Source: Myrica gale | Taxonomy: Eukaryota > Streptophyta > Magnoliopsida > Fagales > Myricaceae | DNA length: 64,000 nt | Assembly: GCA_963930655.1 (NCBI GenBank) | Contig: OZ005611.1 | Span: 7,571,501 to 7,635,500, forward strand | Direction of reading: 5' to 3' | Shown: positions 1 to 10,949 of the stretch, in pieces | How positions within the stretch are numbered: the first letter of the stretch is position 1 | Layout: every line of letters begins with the position of its first letter | Position numbers and translations under genes: made by a program | Notes under the pieces: generated by a model | The model's input: only the letters and a program-made list of their open reading frames with translations | Told to the model about the DNA's origin: nothing | Database searches by the model: none

Positions 1-1523
1 ATTAGAGTTCACAGGTAACATTACAGTATTGATTTATATTACAATAGAAGGAAATCATATCCCATATTCGGTGGTTGTCAATAAGGAAAGGAAATAACAC
101 TGTGCAGAATTATAACCATATACAGAAGGTGAACGTTGTAGTAACCATATACAGAATGTGAACGTTGTATAGCTAAGAAGAAGAGAAAACGGAAAAAAAA
201 GAGAACTGAAGACAGTGATGGGTATTAATAGCATTCAACTACTTTTGTAGGTAATTAGACTCGACCTCCTCCGACCCTCCTCCATCACGTTGTTTACGCT
301 CCAAGTCAATTAAAGTAGTTGATCAGTAACAAATCTTCTAGAGCGATATTGTCGTGGAATCAGCAGCTGCTTTCTTCTAGGTGATGTTTTTTCTTGCTCT
401 GTTTTTTTGTTTACTTCCTTGTAGGAAACAGAGCAAGCTTACTAAACCGTTGGAGCAGGATCTGCTTTGACCAGCCAAATGTCCAAGCGAAGGAGAGATG
501 CTCCCATTCGGGCTTCCTTTGATATTGCAGGTCACCTAACACGTAGAATCTTAATGCATGGATTCCTTTGATATTGCAGGTCACCTAACACATAGAATCT
601 TAATGCAATCTCTTCATGCATGGCAGCAGGAGTTGATCTTTACACAGTGGTAGTTGCTCGCCTTAGACCGGAAGATGTCACTCCAGCGGGAACTGCCATG
701 ATAGCTCTGTTCAGAGTTCTTGACGACACTTCTGGACGACACTTCTGCCATGATAGCTCCTCCATCACGTTCTTGACGACGGAAGATGTCAGATTTATGC
801 TCTGTTTCCAGTTAAAACAATGGCTACAAATGCTCTGTTTCCAGTTAAACCCGAGCTTCATCCTTGCCATGGCTTTTCCGGATCTCACTTCATGGTAGTC
901 TCTGAAAACTACTGGAAAGACGTACAGAAAGTACAAATGCTCTTGGGACAGTTTCCGCAATGATGGTTGCAATGGGTGGAAGTTTGGCTGTTGTGGTGGC
1001 GTTCGGTTGTTTCCGCAAAGAAGATGAAGACACTTACACAGACGAACCGAGAAAACCAAGGACCGCAAATAAGAACAGGTTGAAATCACCACGAAGAGGA
1101 AAAGCGGGTCGGATTGGGCAGGAAATGGTAAAACACGGGAAATGGTAAAACACGCTGGTCAGCTTCATTAATTCGCTGGCGCGCTGAGGCCCGTTGGATC
1201 CCCGTGTTTTAATCTGAGCTGTGCCCCCGTAACCCTGTATTTTAACCCCCTTCGTATTCTAACCGGACTCGATAAGACGTAGCTATCAATGTGACTTGGC
1301 CCCTCCAGTAAAAAAAAAAAAATCGCAAGCTTCCGTGCAGGATAAATAATATTACTGGGATTTTATTTGAGTTTTTCGAAATCTTACCAAGTGGAATCTC
1401 GTACGTCCCTCGTAGGTTTCCGCCGGTACCGGATAATGATCATTCTAATTTGAATTGTGTTCAACAGTAATTTTATGCTGTTTAAGATTTTCCCAAACTG
1501 CTTTTAAGACTTGCGAAATTTAA
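1..1523. other. Intergenic, no recognisable gene
   Basis: No open frame here resembles a known protein. The stretch 470-1150 is a patchwork of short local duplications: one of about 45 bp occurs at 514-558 and again at 563-607, and short phrases recur at 693-850. It could be a decayed gene or a decayed element; I recognise neither. From 1150 to 1523 I see nothing. Confidence 0.5.
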
Positions 1524-1724
1524 TTGTGTTTGTGTTGTAAAATTTTAGTGTTGTTAAAATTTTAGGTATTGGGTTTAGTGAAAAAGTGAAGAAAGAGGTA
1601 ATTTTTTTTTATATTTTTTTGTAGTAAATGGTAATGATTTGATGGGGAGAGAGATATTATATTGTAATATTTAATTGTGTTAAAATTATAGAGGGGGTAA
1701 AATTTTGGTACACAAACACACACT
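1524..1724. mobile_element. MITE family A copy 1
   Basis: About 200 bp with degenerate inverted ends (GTGTTTGTGTTGT and ACACAAACACACAC). The internal phrase TTAGGTATTGGGTTTAGTG recurs, in either orientation, at 3205-3383, 25721-25922 and 42370-42550. There is no coding capacity. The copy at 3205 has a 3-bp TAA duplication, which suggests a PIF/Harbinger-type MITE. The boundaries are approximate. Confidence 0.6.
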
Positions 1725-1785
1725 TCAAGGGTTACAATGGAATTTAACCAAAAATACTTATCTCTCTTTAATTAATGGTGTAATA

Positions 1786-2630
1786 ATCCGAATCCAATCT
1801 AGAATGTGAGAAAAGAATGAACGAGTGATTGATTATATAAGAGTCATTGGACCTTACTAGGTTGAACTGTGCTTTTACTTTATAATGATCCAAGGAGTTT
1901 CAAAATCAACCTTGACTAGTCATTTTGAGGTCAAAGTACAGATACTTTGAATCTCACATGGAATGAGAGAAAAGAATGAATGAGTGATTGGTTATATAAG
2001 GGTCAATTCCCACATTAGATCTTACTAAGTTAAACTGTGCTTTATAATGATCCAAGGAGCTTAAAAAATAATTTTTACTAGTCATTTTGAAGTCAAAGCA
2101 CAGATGTGTCTAGTGCTTGTACTTGAATTGTTACAAATGGTATCAGAGCGGTCATAATAACCACCAATGTGGGTTTGGTGGGCCTTGACGAGCACATCAA
2201 GGATTTATAGGGGGAGATTATGATACCTCAAATCCCACCTAGAGTGGAAGAAAATAATGAATGAGTGATTAGTTTTGTAAAGGTCAAGTCTCACGTTCAG
2301 ACCTTACTAAGTTGAGCTTTATAATGATCCAAATGGTATCAGAGCGGTCATAATAACCACCAATGTGGGTTTGGTGGGCCTTGACGAGCACATCAAGGAT
2401 TTATAGGGGGAGATTATGATACCTCAAATCCCACCTAGAGTGGAAGAAAATAATGAATGAGTGATTAGTTTTGTAAAGGTCAAGTCTCACGTTCAGACCT
2501 TACTAAGTTGAGCTTTATAATGATCCAAGGAACTTCAAAAATAATTTTGACTTGTCTAGTACTTTGTAATGATCCAATGAGCTTCAAAAATAACCTTAAT
2601 TTGTCTAATGCTTGTGCTTGACACGTTACA
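1786..2630 (+). mobile_element. TRIM-like LTR element array (fossil)
   Basis: A series of related LTR-like units. Two partial units lie at about 1786-1937 and 1938-2135, a short one starts at 2221 and one spans 2417-2630. They begin with TGATACC-like sequence and end in GTTACA. Directly after two of them (2138 and 2334) is TGGTATCAGAGC, the primer-binding site for initiator tRNA-Met. About 80 bp of non-coding internal sequence follows, ending in a purine-rich tract (GGATTTATAGGGGGAGA) before the next LTR. Internal plus LTR is duplicated in tandem with a 196-bp period, and the two copies read as identical. There is no coding capacity, so this is a terminal-repeat retrotransposon in miniature. 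The outer units are diverged (old); the 196-bp duplication is recent. Confidence 0.65.
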
Positions 2631-2639
2631 AATGGATAT

Positions 2640-3104
2640 TCTAAAATTCATATTAATTCTTTCAAAAAAAATTTACGTGAAAATATTGAGTCAATCCTTG
2701 TAACAGAGCAGTCAAACCCACTGTCAGTGTACGGGCACATGACCTAGCTAGAAAAGCAAAGCAAACTGAATGCGTGTCATAAAGGCATTGTACAAATAAA
2801 GGAGGAAAGTAAATTATTTCAGAGTATGATGAAAAGTGGTTAAGGTCTCGAGTAGGAAAAATTATAAATTTGTTTGATTTTTGAGAAGAATCGAAATCAA
2901 AGGTGCGCTTAATCCGGCAATGCTCCATTCTCTTCACTGATGAGACAATCCGGGTGGGTCGAGTAGTTTCAGCAACGGGGGGAAGCGAAATGGATCGTAT
3001 TTTTGATATAGTGACGTTCACGACGAGGTATAAAGGAAAATTCCAAAATTCACAAGGTAGGAATACGAAAAGCAGAGCAATAGTCGCATTTGTAGTTAAG
3101 GCAT
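2640..3104. other. Intergenic, nothing recognised
   Basis: Mixed-composition sequence. The open frames of 73 to 119 codons on both strands overlap each other and match no family I know. Confidence 0.4.
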
Positions 3105-3531
3105 GGACTCGAATTTCCTCCTAAGTGAAAATTATTTAATAGATTCTAATAACCATTGGATGGATGATAACACGTTAATGAATCTATCCAATGGTCTATA
3201 TTAAGGGTGCGTTTGTGTACCAAAATTTTACTCCCTCTAAAATTTTAACACAATTAAATATTATAATAATCTCTCTCTCCCCATCAAATCATTACTATTT
3301 ACTACAAAAAATATAAAAAATTATCTATCACTTCACTTTTTCACTAAACCCAATACCTAAAATTTTACAACACAAACACAACCTAAATGTCCAAAAAAAA
3401 ATGCAGAATGAAAAAAAAAATGACAACACATTAATATAGACCATTGGATGGATTCACTAATGTGTTGTCATTCATTCAATGACTTGTTAAGACCCACTAA
3501 ATAATTCTCTTTTAGGAAGGAATCCAAATCC
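3105..3531. mobile_element. MITE family B copy, interrupted by MITE A
   Basis: The ends are an imperfect inverted repeat (GGACTCGAATTTCC against GGATTTGGATTCC). The body shares the motifs GACAACACATTAATG and AGACCATTGGATGG with the element at 31049-31352. A family A MITE is inserted at 3205-3383. No clear target duplication remains for the outer element, so it is older than the one in the phosphodiesterase gene. Confidence 0.6.
3205..3383. mobile_element. MITE family A copy 2, nested
   Basis: A 179-bp element with ends GGGTGCGTTTGTGT and ACACAAACACAACC, flanked on both sides by TAA (3202-3204 and 3384-3386). A 3-bp TAA/TTA target site is typical of PIF/Harbinger-type MITEs. It is nested inside a family B element. 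Confidence 0.65.
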
Positions 3532-3539
3532 AGCCACAG

Positions 3540-5090
3540 ATGATGTGAAAGACGACAGTTTTTCGTGATCTGAAAAGAAGGAAACAAGCCAGCGACCTTA
3601 TGCTTGATCCCGAATTTGAATTTAGGTGTATGCAATTTGATTATTTTTCTCACCTCTATTACTTAATAAAAAAAGAAACGAAGGAAACAATTCTACCCTA
3701 TCGTAAATACCTGTGAAAGAAATGCACCCCCACCCTACTACAAAAAGCACTAAAAATATATTTAGTGAAATGTTGGATTGAGTGTTTTTTTAATGATTTG
3801 TATCCTATTTTTATATTTATACGTCAAATATTATAAAATATATATATTTTAATACAACAATTTATTGTTATTTTTACAAATATCAATCATTTTTAACAAC
3901 TTCTGTACGCATGTAATATAAACTAGAAAAACACGAAAAAGAATCCAAAAGGGGCGTTACAAACGACAGATGAGGAGCCAACAATAAAGTGGCTATAAAA
4001 GAGGACACAAGGTCCTCAGAGGTGACGAACACGAAGTCCGAAGCGAGAGGACCCGAGGGCCTTAGGAAACACGAAAAATCCGTGAAAGAACTATCGCTTA
4101 AGGACCGCCAACAGAGTTGGAGAGCCGGCTCCAGTAGAGCGCTAAACATGCAATCCCAGATGTAATTGCAAATATAAGAAAAACACATAATTAATATCAC
4201 CTAAATATTCACAATTTTATCAGAATCCTACAAATTTCTTCCAAACGAACATCAACTTACATTCATAAAAAGTATTGTGTCTACGACGTATTATATATTA
4301 AATTATTAATTTTGATTTATTATATTCAAAATGAGTCAAAGATGCTATACTCATTTTAGTTTAAAATTTTAATAGAGTATAAAATGTCTAAAATTAACAA
4401 TTAAAGAATATAATATCTTAAATATAATCATTTATGATATAAAGTATAAAAGTTATAATAATACGTAAATAAAAAATATATTTTCTCTAAATATAATGCA
4501 TATTGCATATATTAAATAGCCCCTCTCTCTGTGTGTGACTCACATGGGGGCTCCAAAGGACCCATAGTCAGGACCCATAACCAACGGGTGTTCCTGAGGG
4601 GCTGCATAATTATGCACCTTCACAAAAAGCAAAGGCCCTTTTATATTTTCTGAGGTAAGTTGGCATCAAGACCCAATAATTTAGCTTGCATGCCCGCAAC
4701 ATGGGCCAGATTTTGTCACTTCTTTTGGAGCTTATCATTCGAGGCCTCAGGCTTAGATCCCCATCAAAATATATGTTCCAAACTAGAACCCAGTGTCAGC
4801 AGCGACGAAAGCAGCAAATGCTTCCAAGAGAAGCTCACGAGTTCCTAAAGCTTGTCTGGTTGTTTGGTTTTTACCCCGAAACGTAATCTGCATTAGGTGT
4901 TTGAAAACTGTTTTCCTTCCACAATAAAGAGAGTGGCTGGGAAAAGATTTTTTTTTTTAGTTTCTCGTGGTAGAACATTAAGGGAAACTTTTATTTGGAA
5001 AATAACGACAACACATCTGCAGTGGTAGTTGTCTAGTACCTATGGTGTTCAACACTCTTGTTTTCTGGTCTTAAAATGGTTGTCTAAGGG
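3540..5090. other. AT-rich intergenic
   Basis: No gene recognised. A 105-codon minus-strand frame at 3883-4200 and two frames near 4660-4886 have no family resemblance. 4200-4520 is very AT-rich. Nothing structural stands out. Confidence 0.4.
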
Positions 5091-5091
5091 G

Positions 5092-5272
5092 ATGTTTGTT
5101 TGCCAAAATTTTGGAGAATATTTTCGAAATTTTAGGAATTTTTACTTTATTTAGATTTATTGGGATTTGTAAAAGATATAATGTGTATATGTAAAAGTTA
5201 AAATTTTTGAAATTTGTTTGTTTTGCTGAAAATTTTGAGGTCCTAAATCATTGGGCAAACAACAAGTCCTAA
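5092..5272. mobile_element. MITE family C copy 1
   Basis: About 180 bp beginning with GTTTGTTTGCCAAAATTTTG and containing TTTATTGGGATTTGTAAAAG. It ends with inverted TTGGGCAAACAA. Related copies lie at 49675-49828, 49852-50030 and 51721-51890. Non-coding. Confidence 0.55.
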
Positions 5273-5626
5273 ATTTCAATCAATGTTGATACAATCCGGC
5301 AAGTTAACCTCTCGTTAGTTGAAGAATACATAGGAAAAAGACGATAGGAACCAACCAAACTTGAAAATGTTGTGTCAAGGACTATAGGCTGACGACCCTT
5401 TTAACTGTTCCAATAAGAATCACGTCAAATTTGATGCCAGGTCGCTTATCAAGTCAAGCTCAACTAACTTCAAGAAGTCAAGCGCAGTTGATCGAGCTCG
5501 ACATGACATGATTGTGATGCAAGTATCCACATTATAGAATGTAGAAATGCATTGAAATTGAATTGGGGTGCCGAGTGGTGCACTTTCACATAAAAGAACA
5601 TTGGATTAAGAATGCATAACAACAAG

Positions 5627-7604
5627 TGTTGGGAAAATCGTCACGAAAATTAAAGAAAGGAACACCAAGAATTTACGTGGTTCAGCCCAAATTTGGCCTA
5701 CGTCCACCCTAGAACAATTTTATTAAGAACGCGTAAGAAAATCACTCTAATTGCCCAATGCAATAGCCCACACCACACACTCTCTCTTTTTCTCTCTCTC
5801 TGCCCAAGACTCACATCTCACGTCCCATTTTTCTCCTATAACATAAAAATCTATTTATAGGAAAAAATACAAAGAGAAAACCCTAAACTTTGAATATGAA
5901 GACAAGTCTACTTCTATTCCAAGTCTATCTTATATGGGTGTGAACCCCAACAATTCTCCCCCTCCATACCCATAAGGGGAGAATCAGTACCTGACATCTT
6001 TCGGTTGAGTGCATCCCGGGCTCCAATCAATAGAAATTTTCTGCAACTTTGGTGTCTGTTGCTCCTCTTGCTCACCACCCCTAGCATCCTTCTTTTACTG
6101 GCACTCCAACCTTGTCCTTGTCACAAGACGACTAACCACACTCTCATCTGAGTGTCCTGCACCCCCACCTAGGTGCCCGCATCCACTGCTTGTAACGATG
6201 GACCCATGTAGAACAATATCTCTCACAGCTCTTGCATCTCCACCGGCTAGTACCAAGCACTTCTGCGTGCTGCATGACGTCGGAGTCATCAATCATCAGT
6301 AAGACTTCTGATGATTTCTCTTTCTCTGCTTTGTACTTTGGACAATTCTGCTTGATATGCCCCTCTTAGTCACAATAGAAGCAAATAATCTTGCGACCCT
6401 TTCCTCTGAATTTACCCCGGCCTCATGTATTCTTGTCTCATAATTCAAAAACACTTGTCTCTTTGGCTACATGATGGAATACCTCCGGCCCAATCCACTG
6501 ACGAATCAACCCTATAGCCTTTCGGTTGATCTTCTTCCACTTTGTCTTGTCAATCCCCTCCGGTTTCTTGCCATCGTTCTCCAATGGATCATACATATCC
6601 TTTGCATAAAGGATATCCTCTATCCGTGGCTTCCAGCTAATGTAATTCGTAGCATACAACATCATCATATCGGTAACCATACTCTCTGTCATCTCAATTT
6701 GCACTGATCGAGGCCGAATTTCACAATTCTAACTGCACCAATAGATTTGAGATGGCCTAAAACCTTAGAAAATCGGTCTAACCTGCTCGAAAACCGACCT
6801 AAAAGCAACTTAACGGGCAGAAAAACCACCCTGAAACAAAAACCGGAATATTCCCTGTTGATGTGGCACGATGACGTGGTGTTGACTAGGAACCTACTGA
6901 CGTGGCAACATTGATGTGTCGGATGACGTGGCAATGCTGAGGTGATATCCCTGGGACCCATTTGCTGACGTGATATGACACGTGTCAGCATACTAGGGAT
7001 GGGCGCGTGCGGCGAGTGAGACCCACTCACCCTAGATCTCTTCGGCGCGTGAGGGCGCATGAGGCGTGTGGACGACGCCCTCCGAAGTCCTGGGGTGCGT
7101 GTGGGAGCGTCCAGGGTATTCTGATGACGTTGTCTTGATCTATGGCTTCGTTTCAACCTCCTCTACGGGTTGATGCCTTCTAATCTCTGATCGGACCACT
7201 TTTAATTTTCGGATCTTCTCTGCTTCTCCCGAAAAACCACTCCGGCTGCTCGAACCAGGCTCAGATACCACTTGTTGGGAAAAACATCACGAAAATTACA
7301 TAAAGGAACACCAAAAATTTACGTGGTTCGACCCCAATTCGGCCTACGTCCACCCCAGAACAATTTTATTAAGAACGCTTAAGAAAATCACTCTAACCGC
7401 CAAATACAATAGTCCACACCACATTCTCTCTCTTTTTGTTTCTCTCTGCCCAAGACTCACGTCCCACTTTTCTCCTATAACATAAGCATCTATTTATAGG
7501 AAAATATACAAAAAGAAACCTAAGAGAAAACACTAAACTTTGAATAGGGAGGAAGTAGACTTCCTCTATCAGTCTACTTCTATTCCAAGTATATCTTATA
7601 TGGG
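5627..7604 (-). mobile_element. Copia-type LTR retrotransposon, internally deleted (fossil)
   Basis: Two LTRs of about 330 bp, beginning TGTTGGGAAAA on the plus strand, lie at 5627-5952 and from 7273 to about 7604; the right copy is incomplete. The minus strand beside the right LTR carries TGGTATCTGAGCC, a tRNA-Met-type primer-binding site, so the element reads leftward. The roughly 1.3-kb interior encodes gag remnants on the minus strand: the Copia N-terminal gag domain (6438-6704) and then a CCHC zinc-knuckle region near 6340-6400. I see no protease, integrase, reverse transcriptase or RNase H, so it was non-autonomous. It is broken in several places. The LTRs differ at roughly one position in ten by eye, which suggests an old insertion. 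About 50 bp of left flank reappears directly after the right LTR. Confidence 0.75.
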
Positions 7605-8836
7605 GGTGCACTTTCACATAAAAGAACATTGGATTAAGACTGCATAGCAACAAGCTCGAGCCATCAACATCCAGGCCTAATAGCTGAATTATGTTCCATC
7701 CATTCCTCGCACCCATTCCCTTGTTCATGTCTATATGCATGGCTGATTGTGAACGATCATGACTTCCCTGTCCAGAGGGCTAACGTTTAAGAGAGTTGTT
7801 TATTTCAAACATCTATTTATTCTGTTTTCGATTAGACCATTGTTTCGTCTAGACCAGAGCATATAGATGGGGTGAACCAACTACCAAGTACTAGAAGTGG
7901 GAATTTAGTTGCTTTCTGACAAATCGTATCATGCCTTCGTTTTCTGGGAATAGCACTGGAAGTGGGAATTTGCTGGCGGGGCTTTGTCAAGCAACTTGAA
8001 GCGCAGAATGATGGTGGGTGAAATTATGTAACTAAAAGTAGCATGTTGTGAGGAAGTGTTTCGTGCGTTTGAGATTGAAGAGGTGCCAAAATGAAAGCTT
8101 CTCATATCGATGTAAAAACTCGACATGAGATTGTATAGGCCAATTATTGTACCTGATTGGGATTCTGCCATTACGAAGCACCAATAGAATTGATGCACCA
8201 AGATGATCAGTGGAGGTTGAAGAAGTTGCCCTGGTGTGGGCTAGCAGCAGTGCAACAGCGTCGATCATTATGATAATGCTACCAACCCGGCCAGCAATGT
8301 TGTCAGGATGGTCGTGTTTCGTGGAAATATATAGTTGCAATGCTATCACGAAACTTACTTGAAGGGTTCAGAACTCCTGAAATATTCTTTAGCTTTGTTC
8401 GAAGTTATTTTCCCTATATCACGGTCAGCGTTGCAAAACATTATCAACTGCTATGCTCTCTCAGCTTCAAGATTTTAGTCAGGTGGCACATCAGGCTGGA
8501 CGTACTCTCTACGAAAAATATTTAGACTGGACCTATATATGATTCCATTGAAAAACAGCACCAGTACCAATTTCACCGGTGACAACAATCGAGCAAGAAA
8601 CATAAGAGTAACATGATGACATCCTTATAATGTTCGCAACCTCAGCATCTGACATTGAAAGGGTGGGTAACAATTGAAACAATATCGACTATGGAGATAT
8701 AAAAGAAAAACAAGAGTACTGCATTTTATATCCCTCTTATGAGAATGACAGAAAAAACAAAACAAAGCTTTTCTTCTCTTTTTTCTTTTTTTTTGATATT
8801 TGTTTCTTTGAAGAACAGTTGTACAATTTGATTGAA
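7605..8836. other. Intergenic, nothing recognised
   Basis: This begins with the 50-bp repeat of the Copia element's left flank (7605-7653). Overlapping minus-strand frames at 7929-8349 (90 and 105 codons) have no family I recognise. 8400-8836 is probably the 3' flank and UTR of the ARO gene. Confidence 0.4.
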
Positions 8837-10821
8837 CTAGTGGAATCCTCTTGATCCTCGGGACTGATAGAGTTCTAACCTACTTTTGGCTTCCGGTAAT
8901 AGCGACTCTATTGAATGTTCTTCAGCCAGATGCGCCTGCTTTGTAGACCACTCGAGCACAATAAGCACCTCTTCTTGGGCAAGCGTCTCACTCTCTGGGA
9001 CATGCAACGAAATGTAACATAGAAGAATCAACGCTGGAATTTGGACCATTTGTTCGCCAAAGTATACCAATTGAATTAAGTGCTTAGCTCCTCCTGCATC
9101 TATGATGGCTTTGCAATAATAATCATGGAGAAAGTTGTCAGTACATGCAAACTTGCTGAGTGCAATGGTGGCTTCCATACAAACGTCGGGTTCTCTTTCG
9201 TCAAGGAGCCTCACCAATGGCCCAATAATTCTTGTTTCCGTTGCTCGGAAAGTCCTTGCCAAGTTTCCAATTGATTTGACGCAGGGTACAAGGAGATCCG
9301 AGTTGGCTGCCTCTATAATTTTAAGTAACTGTTCAACTACAGCTTTGGCAGCAGGGGAAGTAGGCTTGAAAGCGGAGCGCCTCAATTCGGCGTTCTGCTC
9401 GGCAACAGCCGTGATCTCCGTCAATGCCATTGTTGAATAGGATCGAACATCATCAGGCCCCTTTTCTAAGAGCACAGCGAAGCATAAAAGCGCTCTCGAC
9501 TCGGTGATGTTCCGGCAAATAGATACATTTTCCTTGGACAGCTGCCAAAGGGCTCTTGCCGCCATTGCCTTCATTTGGGCCTTTGTGGCCTCGTCTTCAA
9601 ACTCTCTCCCCTTAATGCTATTTCCTGATAAAGAAACATGCTGCTGATGTTGCTGTTTCGCATTAATATTGTGATTGCTCTCAGCATGGTCAAGAGGATG
9701 ATGTGTTGGGTTGTTTTGTGATGCCTGTGGCTTCGATTGCCAGGAGTCTGGCTCCGCATGGCGATGGTGTTGGTAACTACATTGTGCATCTGACTTGGAA
9801 TTTGGTTCCCCATGGGGTGAACGATTCTATTTCTGGTACTGGTTGGCTTATCATACTCTTCATTGTCCTTGTTATTATTTGGACTCGGATTATTACTAGC
9901 CATGACCACCGAATGAATAGACATTTGCTGTTTGCTGGCAATGGCATACTTACTATGTTCTTGGATGGTCTCAAACGCAAGATGACTAACCAGCAACCGA
10001 ATTGCATTGTTCTGGGCAAAATGGTCCTGACATTTGGGATGATGTGCAGCTAGTTCCGAGATTGCCCAAGCCACGACAGTCTGAACCCCCATGTGCCCTT
10101 CTTTGAGGATTTTAGCAAAGACGGAGCAGACACCAGCGTTTACAATGTTTTCGACGCTTTCCGGATTTCGGCCCAGTAAGCCAATGGCCCTGGCAGCATT
10201 CTCCTGACCTTCCATTCGCCCTTCTTTAGCCAATTTTAGAAGGCCACCGAGCCCACCTTCCTCAATAATAAGCTTGCCGTATCGATCATTATCCCTAGCC
10301 AATGACACCAAAGAGGCAGCGGCGTCCGAGCGGTCCTCCAACGATGACCCATTATGTAGTATCGCAATTTGTTCCCATATCAGGCATAGAATTGGCTCGT
10401 TGGCTGCTATTGGAGGAAGACCTAGATACTCATTGTCACGATCATCACCAGAGGCGGACACTCGGAGGAGCCAGGAGACGTCCCCGATTGAATTCTCGAG
10501 CTGCAGGGAAGTTTTCCTAAACGCTGCAGCGGGGATAATGGTGAAGACCCGCTTCATGATGCCGCTGGCGCGGCACTTAATAACGAGCGCAAGGCATTTG
10601 TCGAGGACCTGTTCTGTGTCATCAATGATGCGACGAGTTGGACGCTCATAGAGGTCATTGCTGGCTCTCGCTGCCTGCCGTAAAAGGCCGGCCAGCTTCT
10701 CTGTCTTGGCCTTAAGCTCTAAGCATTCCTGTTTGAAAGATTGCGCTTCGTCGGCTATCTTGGTCACCTGGTCTGCCATTTGTATTGGCCTTGCCAGGAT
10801 CTCCTTCACTATGTCCGCCAT
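8837..10821 (-). CDS. ARO: ARMADILLO REPEAT ONLY (ARO) protein, frameshifted
   Basis: A plant armadillo-repeat protein. ARO proteins are known to act in polarised growth of pollen tubes and root hairs, around ROP GTPase signalling and the actin cytoskeleton. The ATG at 10821 opens the family N terminus (MADIVKEILARPIQMADQV), then armadillo repeats (LVSLARDN, NAARAIGLLGRNPE, VVAWAISELAAHHPKCQ). A low-complexity His/Gln/Asn linker follows, then more armadillo repeats to the stop at 8837. The frame breaks near 9739. Upstream it reads MRSQTPGN and then nonsense, ending at 9571. The correct downstream frame reads QQHVSLSGNSIKGREFED and runs on through MKAMAARALW. Restoring one base, as in the family phrase SQTPGQ, gives 661 residues and no intron, the usual ARO size. 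It is either a very recent pseudogene or a one-base assembly error; everything else in the gene looks conserved. Confidence 0.9.
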
Positions 10822-10934
10822 GGCCTCAGCGGACTAATACCGAAGATCCTGAAAAATCGGATCAAGCACCGTGAAAGAAGAACCCCAGTTCTGAAAATTT
10901 TCAAGAGAGACAGAAAAGAAGAGAGGTGGGTTCG

Positions 10935-10942
10935 TTATAAAT
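10935..10942 (-). promoter_or_regulatory. TATA box of the ARO gene
   Basis: ATTTATAA on the minus strand, about 115 bp upstream of the ARO ATG. It is the only good TATA-like word in the near upstream region. Confidence 0.45.
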
Positions 10943-10949
10943 GGTGAAT

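Noticed and set aside
2138-2345. TGGTATCAGAGC words as possible tRNA genes
   Set aside because: These are primer-binding sites complementary to a tRNA 3' end. There is no cloverleaf around them, and I found no convincing tRNA, rRNA or snRNA gene anywhere in the window.
3883-4200. 105-codon minus-strand frame near an AT-rich region
   Set aside because: No family resemblance, no codon-use signal and no promoter; could be a fragment of the GC-rich retroposon family, but the match is too weak.
7929-8349. Two overlapping minus-strand frames of 90 and 105 codons
   Set aside because: They compete in different frames and have no recognisable domain.
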